Part shown: positions 55,401-64,000 of the stretch, one piece after another
How the letters are laid out: the number at the start of each line of letters is the position of its first letter
Position numbering within the stretch: position 1 is the stretch's first letter
Source: Patagioenas fasciata
Taxonomy: Eukaryota > Chordata > Aves > Columbiformes > Columbidae
Assembly: GCF_037038585.1 (NCBI RefSeq)
Contig: NC_092560.1
Coordinates: 54,968,049 to 55,032,048 of the forward strand
Length of the DNA stretch: 64,000 bases
Direction of reading: 5' to 3'
Position numbers and translations under genes: made by a program
Notes under the pieces: model-generated
What the model was told of the DNA's origin: nothing
What the model saw: only the letters and a program-made list of their open reading frames with translations
Databases searched by the model: none

Positions 55401-55700
55401 ATATGCACAAAAGTGGTCCCTTTAATGTGCAGAACTTGGGGTTGTTAGTTGATTTCCTTCTGATTGCCATTTGCTGAAAAGATGAACTGTCAGCACAGCT
55501 TGCAGTACTGGTTTTTTTTTTTTAGGCTCAAAATTTTAGGCACTGAATACAGCACATTCCTACAGTAGAATGCTGACAGGTCTATCAGTTGTCAAAAATT
55601 TCCAGAATTTGGATTACACCATCGAAACAGGTCTGATGAATGTCTATATAATGCATGGTGCAGCACTGCAGTGCTTACAATCTCATGTTCCCGAAAGCAG
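52466..55700. other. AT-rich noncoding sequence downstream of RNF180
   Basis: No gene or named repeat was recognised between the LTR and the presumed RNF180 3' end. Confidence 0.5.
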
Positions 55701-56138
55701 CTTTATTGGTTTTATGTATGAGAAACTGAAGCAGCAGTAAGTGAACAATGTGTGTCAACTTAAAAACTGAACCCCAGAAAGACTCAATGGATCATGTTTT
55801 GCTGTAGAACACAGAACTCACCTAAGAACAAGTAGTACTGCATATTTCAGCTGAGTAATATGTTATACATTAGGTGTAAATCCTATTCCCACTGAAACCA
55901 AGGCACGACTTCCATTGAATGAAGTATGATCTGGATTTCACATTATACTTGGAACCAAACTCAAGCACTTTGTCACGCATAGCAAAAGTGTAAAATAGCC
56001 TCACAGCATCCTTGATGCAGTCTATAACAACTCTGATAAAAACGCAACATCTAGCAAACATTTTGCCTTCTTCAAGCTTTTTCTGTACACATTGTGGTTC
56101 ACATGACTGTTCTCTTCTTTAAGTGTGACTATTACAGA
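55701..56138 (-). other. RNF180: Presumed RNF180 3' untranslated region
   Basis: This follows the TAG stop at 56139. A minus-strand AATAAA occurs at about 55703-55708 (CCAATAAAGC), which would give a 3' UTR of some 430 bases. Other polyadenylation sites further on are possible. Confidence 0.4.
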
Positions 56139-56338
56139 CTAAAAAGGGAAAAAGAAATAACAAAGAAAACAGAACACAATAAATCCTATTACCCAGTTGA
56201 CTGAATAAATGTAGATTATCACCATGTCCATATCAAACCGCCATCCACGGCTATCGTCCTCAAAGTCCATGTAGTCCATCCTGTGAGCAGCATGCGGGAA
56301 ATGCCTCCTTGTTACAGTATCTGAGCGTCTTTGAAAAC
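56139..56338 (-). CDS. RNF180: RNF180 terminal coding exon (RING E3 ligase membrane anchor)
   Basis: The acceptor TTTTTCAACAG is followed by a 200-bp coding exon that begins two bases into a Gly codon and ends in TAG. It encodes 65 residues: [38 protein letters not shown], then a hydrophobic anchor ending [16 protein letters not shown]. It is almost identical to the C-terminus of mammalian RNF180 (Rines), an E3 ubiquitin ligase with an N-terminal RINES domain, a RING finger and this C-terminal transmembrane helix, which holds it in the endoplasmic reticulum membrane. Reported substrates include MAO-A and ZIC2. One conserved Trp (GWW in human as I recall it) is Arg here. The RING and N-terminal exons lie beyond the window. 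Confidence 0.95.
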
Positions 56339-59165
56339 CTGTTGAAAAAGGTACTAGGAGATAAAAACCTTTATAAATGCAGTAAGAATGTGTTAAAGAA
56401 AAAAAAAAAAAGAGAAAAGTTAACACTCTTTCCCCAGTTATTTACACAACAAATGGAAGCAGGAAATCTCACACCTACCTCACTGCCAGGTTTCCTCACT
56501 TTGTTGGACAAGAAGCTCTCTGTGGATCTGATTTTGAAAGATTTAAAAAGTGACCCTGTCTTCCATGTCTGGAAGCATTCCATGTCATGGAAACATTTGA
56601 CTGTTTGGATTTCACACTTTCTATTACAATAAAGTAATGCTATCTGCTTATGTTAGCCAGACCTCTCTTTTGGTGCCTTCTTCCACTGAATTTGCTTCAG
56701 TGATCTAGAAGTGAAAGGCTACATATACTGTACTAGATTAATCTATAGAGTAATTAATCTCTGGATTCCGTAAATCTACTCAACTGAATTCTCCAGTAAT
56801 CAAGACACATTTGTATGTGTACACACATATTTCAACAGCACAAATACATTTTAATTCCTGTTTCCAGTATCTGAATTTTTATTTTCAAAACACTCTTCTA
56901 AATAAATTCTCCTTGCTTTAATATTATGTCTCCATGTGAAACATACCAGGTTAAATTTCAGTTTTTAAGTTACTGTTTGTATGCTGATACTACCTTAAAA
57001 ATATACAGACAGATGCAAGCACAGCCTTTCAAGGGGAAGTTTCAAGTGTAAGTAAAGATCCTGTGACCCCAAGAGTGGCCTGAGTGTGGGGTCCTGCCAG
57101 AACGTCCTTCCTCTTTGTCCCTCCCCTGAAGAAGTACCGCAGGAGCATAGTTCTTGCAAATGTCAAGATAAGAGGCTAGAGACATGTCTGTGAACTGTGA
57201 TAGACAGCTGGTTGTGGCACAGGGAAAAGTCTGGGAGCTGCTCTGCAAACACTGAAGATCTGTCCCATTCTGATGAAGGACAAAGGAGAAATGCAGTCAT
57301 AGTAGTCTGGATTTTCATTCAGTTTTCAGGTAAATCTCAATCTTTATGACACATTCCTGATTTTTGGAAAACAGGTCTTTGTTGAGCTGCCCAGGCTCTT
57401 ATCCTCTGCACTGACATCATGTCTTTTGGAATCTCAAGGTGCGTATGAAGTGTCCCCTTCAGCGTGCACCACTGCACACCAGTGTGCCTCAGCGTGCGTT
57501 CCTCAGTTTTAATCTACTACTGTGCTGCTTCTAGTCCAGCTTAATTAAGCCTTCCTGAAGTTCCTCAGTCTTCTGTTTTTGACTAGTATAAACAATTGTG
57601 TATAATTGGTTTTCACACACCAGTAATTTTCATTTTAACATTCTCAGACCTTACTCAAGATAATTGAGAAGTATATTTTTAAAGGGTCCTAATACAGAAC
57701 TTTGCTGGAATTTCAATATTTTTCCTTTTCATTGGTGGATATTGACTGTTTCTTTGTAATTTTTTTTTCTGAATTAATATTTTGCCCAGAACTCTTACAG
57801 TACAGTTGTTTTCATGCCTTCCAAAGAAAAATATTTTATTTCTTTGATATCCTTTTTAAGATAGTTTATCAGAGACCTTCTGACTCCAAAATATATAGGT
57901 AAACCCCTCCTCCTGTTCATTTAATGACTGCTTTATTATTACTGAGATACAGAAATTCTTTCTTTGGAGAATCACTCTTGGTTAGACATCATGATATCAT
58001 TGCATTTCATTTTATGGTTTATTTTAATGCAATTTGGATTAGTTTGTCACATACAGGTACTAGCTTTCTAGATCTGCATACATCAGAATATCTCTAAAAT
58101 CGTTTATTTTATTTTGGAGATTATATGTGAAATCTTCGTGCTAGCCAAGAGAGTAATGATATTTTATGATGGTTTTCAGTGACTCCAGCTGAGCACAGCT
58201 AATCACACTATACTGGCTCTGGGGGAAGAAAAAAAAAAAAAAGAAAAAAAAAGTAAAAAAGTCCAAGGATTTACTTTTAAAGTGTTTTAGATTACAATAC
58301 CACAAATTTTATGGAAGTGCATGAAGTAAACATCTGCTCAAAGGTGCCAAAGATCTCTTTAAAGTAGAATACAGACCTCCTTGTTTTTTATGTTATGCTT
58401 TAGATTATGTTAAAATCAATTTAATGTAACAGTATTTTTAATTAATGAAAAATAACATTAGTAATTTTGTAAAAAAATTCTAAAAAATTTTAGTCTTCTT
58501 TAAATACCTTTCTGCTAAAATGCTAATTTAAAAAACTTACCTCAATTTTAAACCTGCATTTTTCTTAATTTTTTAAACATTATTGTCAAATAGATTTATG
58601 TTATGTTCTACTTTTTAAATTTGATTTGCAGATGCCATTAGATTTTATCACTAATGCTATATCATTCACTTTGCCTTTTCACACATTTATTTTAGTGTGC
58701 ATTATCCTCTCTGGAGGGTCTTAGTCAAGACTGTAACTCGTGTTTTATTTTTGTTTATTTCTATACTTAAATATAAAACAAAACGCTAAGAGCTGGTTTT
58801 GGATCAATAAGGGTAAGCAGGGAACCATGCAAACATGTAGCTACATCAGTTTTGACTTGGTACCCCTATGCACCATGTGTAATCCCTGTGGCTTCCCGGA
58901 GCATGAGTAAAGCTATTGAAAGCTGACAGCCAGTTATATGGAATAGATTTCAATTCTGTTGCTGAAATAGTCTCTTTTTTACCATCCATAAATTGATTAA
59001 GCTTCAGATGAAAATGCCAATAGTACAACTATTTTGTAAATGGAGTTCTAGGACTTAACAGATGTTAACCAAGAAGGAGAACTGTTTCTTTTCCCTTTAG
59101 TATATTACCAAATAAACTTGTGTATAGTACTGAAACCAAGGATCAGATTTAGAAACCCTACATGA

Positions 59166-59872
59166 TCATGGTTAAGGAACAGCCTGCCTTAGCTTATTGA
59201 ATTATTTGGTATATTGCTTCTTAATAGAACTTGTTTAGAAACTGCTTATATAGAACTCGTTTAGCATAAGTAACTAAGTTTGCTTAAACCACCAGCTGTG
59301 AACTTCTGAACTTTCTGCCTCGTTAAGCAAAAAGAGAGCCCAGAACTTGTTCACGCAAGAAAATAAAGGAGCTTTTGATTGTCAGAAGGAGCTACAGCCC
59401 TAGAGATAGGTAAAGGAATGGAACAGTGCGTCTAAAAGAAGATGAGGAACAGAAGAATGTTTAGGTTATTGCAAAGGACTTATTTTTCTCCCCAGCTGCA
59501 GGTGCAAATTAGCAACTGAAGGACAGAACTGACTGACATCTAGTTGGGTTTGTCAAAGACAAAAAACTACCCACAAAGATAAGAAACAGGCCACCTGACA
59601 AAAATGAAGGGACCCAACGAAGAACAGGAGAACCCAGGCTCCAATTCTGCAGTATGCCCAAACTGATGCATGATGAGTGGGAAGCTTAGATTGTAAGGGT
59701 ATAATTTCCCAGGGTTTTTTTGCTCAGGGTCCCTCTTCTGGAGGCACCCAGCTTGAGCTGCTCTCTATGCTGTGCCTTGCAAAGAAATTATTTATTTAAT
59801 AATACTTTCTGTAATTCATCCCGAGTCTCTGCTTTGGGAATCATAGAGAAAAGAAGCTTCCTTAACATCATG
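59166..59872 (+). mobile_element. Solo ERVL-type LTR with target-site duplication
   Basis: The LTR body is 59171-59867. It starts GTTAAGGAACAGCC and ends CTTCCTTAACA, so the ends form the inverted pair GTTAAGG/CCTTAAC. The 5-bp TCATG lies immediately outside both ends (59166-59170 and 59868-59872). The first T of the expected TGTTAAGG start appears deleted. Internal signals are AACAGTGCGTC, an AATAATAC polyadenylation-like site and the U5-like CCGAGTCTCTGCTTTGGGAA, all typical of avian ERVL LTRs. No internal genes remain, so it is a recombination product. It lies antisense to RNF180 in its intron. Confidence 0.85.
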
Positions 59873-60391
59873 CACAAAGGTTACTGCAGGCTCTGTGATC
59901 TATACTATGACTACTGTCTTCAATAAATTCTGACATGAAAAATACCTTCAGATCTCTGTCTCTACAGCTAGAGTGGAAATAAGCCATGTCTCTGTGTCTG
60001 GTTTTAGCCCCCTGAAGACAGCAACTGAGAGCTGTAGAGTTTCTCAGAAACTGTACAGCAACATGGAGTAGGGATTTGAATTATGAAGTGGAAGAACTGA
60101 GGGAACTTCAAATCACTTCTACTGTATTCACTCCTGTATAAAAAATAAACTGTATCTTATTTGATGAGTATAGTTCCTAAATAATTTCTACACAGGCGTG
60201 TATTTGTTAAAACACAATTTTTACTTAACTTTTTGGTGCATGCCTGTATTGCTATACTCTGAACAAGAATTTCCTCTCAAATCACATGAATATGCATAGA
60301 CAGTGCCAGCAGAGTCTGGCAGACTGTTAGTGGAAACCTGCTACTAGATAACAAAAACAATATTCTGTGCAATTCACACTTTTGTACTCAC

Positions 60392-60489
60392 CAAAGCATG
60401 CAAATCAGAAAGGATTTTCACCAGAGCATCAACAGGCACATCTCTTGCATGTGTCCCTGACAAAGTTTTTGCAACCTCTTTTTGAGGTA
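60392..60489 (-). other. Exon-like segment of unknown identity in the RNF180 intron
   Basis: A 98-bp minus-strand segment is bounded by TATTTCTAG and the good donor GTGAGT. One frame is open throughout and reads PQKEVAKTLSGTHARD then VPVDALVKILSDLHAL. It resembles neither RNF180 nor any family I know. Its phase (2 in, 0 out) does not join the terminal RNF180 exon. A chance exon look-alike is quite possible. Confidence 0.15.
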
Positions 60490-61589
60490 CTAGAAATACT
60501 CAAGTAAGACTACAAACTATTTAAAATATTCCCCCAATTTTGTAAACTGACTGACCTCATTTTGCTATGACTAAAGGATATAAGATATGAGATGGCAAAT
60601 TGTACTGTAAAAATGTGCCCAAATGAATAAGATGCAAGCTATAACTAACATTTACATTGTAAGTGTTCATGTAAAAATAAATTATCTAAGAACATTTATT
60701 CTCAATCAGATGTATCAAGATCATTTTGATGCAGTCTCCTCTTTCTGATTATGAGGTGCAGCAGTTAGATAGTGCTCTTAAAGCAACCAGCACCTTAGGA
60801 TGTCAGTGCTTTGGAAACTGTGCTCAGAACAATGTGTTAAAATGGCAGTGACAGGACTTCCTTTCCCTATATGTGTCCGTGCATACTTTTGAACGAGATC
60901 TTGTATCGCTCCCACTTACTGCACTTTGTTTCCCTTGGTGGAATAGTCTTAGAGTAAATAAATTTATTTCCTTTCAGGTGAAACTAAACCAGACATGAGC
61001 TCCAAGAACTCTGATGTGTTCCAGTAATAGGCTCTGACCACTAATGGGTATCCAGCCCTTGGAACTGGAAGCAAGTTGCCACTGTTGTCTAAAATGCAAA
61101 TGTGGATATCTGGCCCTCAGTGTCAATTGTTTTGCCCTATCTATTATGGCTGATATAATTGTGAATGTAATAATGCTTCTGAGAGACAACGAACAATCTT
61201 TCCTAAAACATCTTTATGCCACTCATAATTTTACAGACCTCTTGTACCTATTTTCTGTAATATCCTTTCCAAAAGAAAAAGTTGTAGATTTTCTTTTTCT
61301 GGAAAAGCTTCCATAACTCAACCTTTCTGCATTATGCTTCACCCTGCTTTATCCTTCCTTGAGATGATGTAATCTAAAATTATATGCAAAACTGGAGATG
61401 TGGGATCACCACAAATCCAAATAATGACATAATGTTTTCCATTTTGTTATGACTCTATTAGTTCCTGCATATCTTTTGACTATGGCTGTACATTGAATGT
61501 TTTCAGAAAACAAATCACAGTATTACCAAGATCTCTTTTCTTAAGTGGCAGCAGCTAATTCACAGCCCATCGTAGTGAATATTATTATG

Positions 61590-62335
61590 GAGATTGCATA
61601 GCCTCTGTGGGCAACTGCTCCACCATTTGACTGTCCTCACAGTGACAGTGTTTTTCCTATTTGTAGTTTGAACCTCTCATATCCATTATTATTCATCCTC
61701 CTGCCATGCACCACTGTGAACAGCTAATCTGTCCTCTTGGTAGTCTCCCTGTAGGCATGGTAAGGTCACCTGGAGATCCTCCCGAAAGCCAACCCATCTC
61801 CAGACTGAATAAGCCAGTTCCCTCAGCGTCTCCTCACAGGTCAAGTGTCCCAGGCCCTTGAGCATCCTGCTGTCCTTCCACTAAACCTGCCCCCATTTAC
61901 TCCCCTCTTTGCTATATTGGTGGGGATGGGCGCAAAATCGTAGTATTTTAAATGAGGTCTGCTGAGTAGCAGGGGATAAAAGCTTCCCTCACCTACTGCT
62001 GTTCATACATCCTGCTCCTGTTCATACAGCCCAGGACGCTGTTGGCTTGCTTTGCTGCCAGGGCATGCTGCCAGCCCATGCACAGCTTGCTCTCCATCAG
62101 CACACCCAGGCCCTTTCCAGAGAGCAGGTCCCAGGCTGTCAGTGCCCAACTGGGCTCATTGCCAGGTGTTCTTCCTTCCCAAGTGCTGGACTCGGCATTT
62201 GCCCTTGTTGAATTTCACAAGGTTCCTTTCAGCCCATTTCTCCAGCCTCTCTATGGCCCTCTGAATGGCAGCCCTGCCACTGAGCCTGTCAGCCTGTCCT
62301 CCAATTTGTTGTCCTCTTCAGACCTGATGACAGCT
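61590..62335 (-). mobile_element. Old CR1 LINE fragment (minus orientation)
   Basis: The plus strand reads as a diverged CR1 reverse complement. It includes TGGGCAACTGCTCCACC, CCTCAGCGTCTCCTCACAGG, CAGCCCAGGACGCTGTTGGC, AGCACACCCAGGCCCTTTCC, CTGTCAGTGCCCAACTGG and the ORF end TTGAATTTCACAAGG. It lacks the clean 3' tail of the other copies and is full of substitutions, so it is an older subfamily member. It lies within the last RNF180 intron. Confidence 0.88.
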
Positions 62336-64000
62336 TGGAGAAATGGGACAAATTTACCAGCATTCTGTACTTTTTTCAAGGATGCAATGATTTTATACTG
62401 CTTTCACAAATGAGATATCATCCTGAGCTTCTTGAATAAACACCAGCCTTCTCCCATTTACACATCATATGGCATCATATTCTGGTTACACTAATATAAT
62501 AGCTAAGTTGCAAGAATTGCCAGTTATAATGCACTATGAGTTCTGTATTTCCAACAAAGAAAAAGGCATATATTGCTAGAGACAGTCATGAAATGATGGC
62601 ACTTATCCTGCACGAATGCCTGCAAATGTGTCTCAAGCTCTAACTCAGTCTCAATCCCTCCACCAAATTCAAGTCCTCAAAGCATCCACAGTTCTTTCTC
62701 CAAACCACGGCTACTCAATCCAATCACCATCCTTCTCAGATCCAGAGTTTTACTTTTTCTCCTCTTCTGGCATGAAAAACTTGAACCTTCCTATGCTCCT
62801 GCCTCAGATACTTCAGCTCCACACACCTATTGTCTCAGAAGTTAAAGTCTCATTTTTCTTTTAGAGAGAGTCCTCAAATTCCAAACTCCTCTTGCCCCAG
62901 GCTGCACACCAGAGCCTCCAGCTCTCCCACGCTAAAACTTCTACCATCACTTTTCAAGGTCTTTCTCACTGCAAAGTCCAATCATCTTCCCAAAGCTCCC
63001 TCACTATCCTGCTCCTACCTTCCTCTCACTTTGTCTCTGCTTTCTTTGAATATGTCTCTGCTCTTGCTCCTCTGATTTCACCCATTGGTTCCCACTGGCT
63101 GTCAACACCTTATATCCATGTGTGACTAAACTTACATGATGGCCCAAACATGTCTCCATTCCTTTTCCATCCCCAAAATCCAAGTCCTACTTTCTGCTAG
63201 CAGTTGGGCTTTAGAAAACCTGGATGGAAAATGTACTTAAGCGGAACATAATCCTATCTGAAACCATTTTTGTATTCACTGTGATGTCTGTCTTACTAGT
63301 TGAGGCTTTTTGCAGGGCTTTTGGTTTATATGTTAAAATCTGTGACAGTCTCAGAGGCATAAATTGTGTGTAAGCAGTTATTTGCACATGCAAAAAATGT
63401 GATTTATTGAACTCACTGTGCACGCAACACAGAGTCCTGTACATGAGCAAATCAACAGTATGCAGGCAATTTAGTGCGAAATAAACAGCAACTGCTTTTC
63501 AAAATGTCAAAGAACATTGTTTGCAAAGAGTCTAGAAAAGCAACTGATCAGTGTGAAAATGTGAAAAAAATGTTTTCTGAAGCCCTTTATATGGGACATA
63601 AGATTTGATTGCATAAGGGAAATTCCATTTTGTAAAGCAGAGTTGTTAGAAACCACTGCTCTCCACTGTTACAATCAGCTTTTTGTTTTGTGACTTTTAT
63701 AAGTCATTTGACATACAAGAACATCATGCTACGGACAAAACTATGCAGAAATCCCCAAATGTGGTGATGTCAATAACTGACATACATTTAATCTGTCGAA
63801 ACAAAAAGCTTATAAAAAATACAGTCCTATAGAATTGACCACCAGGCAGCTAATTATTTTTGCTCATCCATATTAGCATAACTAGCGGGACTTTATCTAA
63901 GTATCATGTCTACTCTCTTAAAACTTTATAAATCCTACATGGTTCTGGTAAAAGAATATACACAAATGAACCCTAAATCACTTCGCAATTAAAAGAAGAA

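Larger units (their letters stand above)
56339..64000 (-). other. RNF180: RNF180 last intron (incomplete)
   Basis: No RING-domain or penultimate exon of RNF180 was found upstream of the terminal exon, so this stretch reads as intron. It holds an A-rich tract at 58226-58260, a solo LTR, an old CR1 copy and one weak exon-like segment at 60392-60489. Confidence 0.7.

Noticed and set aside
60392..60489. Penultimate RNF180 exon
   Set aside because: The peptide does not resemble the RNF180 region before the terminal exon, and the phase does not fit the terminal exon.

Overview
The window is avian nuclear DNA. The main evidence is several CR1 non-LTR retrotransposon copies, including a nearly complete CR1 ORF2, avian-type solo LTRs and small-exon vertebrate genes with GT-AG introns. 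Most of the sequence is AT-rich noncoding DNA, and most long open frames are fortuitous or belong to CR1. Two genes are recognised by direct protein comparison. On the minus strand, RGS7BP (R7BP) has its CpG-island promoter and its first two coding exons at 13.2-16.3 kb. Also on the minus strand, the terminal coding exon of RNF180 lies at 56.1-56.3 kb. These two genes are tandem neighbours near HTR1A on human chromosome 5q12, and that block is Z-linked in chicken, so a bird Z (or W gametolog) origin is likely. This chromosome call is inference from synteny.

Layout: 1-13.2 kb is RGS7BP intron 2 (incomplete), with an old CR1 copy at 8.2-8.9 kb. RGS7BP exon 2, intron 1, exon 1 and the CpG island follow to about 17.1 kb. 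From 17.1 to 41.5 kb the sequence is AT-rich, with a probable LTR at 20 kb, a 346-bp TTCC/CCCT tract at 25 kb, a 2.9-kb CR1 element at 32.3-35.1 kb and a perfect 30-bp inverted repeat at 35.3 kb. At 42.5-45.5 kb there is an abrupt GC-rich island holding a compact minus-strand gene of at least nine small exons. All its splice sites and phases agree. It encodes a coiled-coil protein with a C-terminal membrane segment and looks like a TMCO5-family (transmembrane and coiled-coil) gene. The island sits between two CR1 3' ends in the same orientation. From 45.8 to 56.1 kb is noncoding DNA with a solo LTR at 51.6-52.5 kb and two copies of an unnamed repeat. From 56.3 kb to the end lies the last RNF180 intron, with a solo ERVL-type LTR that has a target-site duplication (59.2-59.9 kb) and an old CR1 copy (61.6-62.3 kb).

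Functionally, RGS7BP anchors R7-RGS/Gbeta5 complexes in neurons and RNF180 is a membrane-anchored RING E3 ligase; nothing here suggests that they share regulation. The most notable feature is the intact GC-rich TMCO5-like gene lodged between them. It is not part of the human RGS7BP-RNF180 interval as I know it, and it looks like a DNA-level (intron-containing) acquisition by this bird locus.
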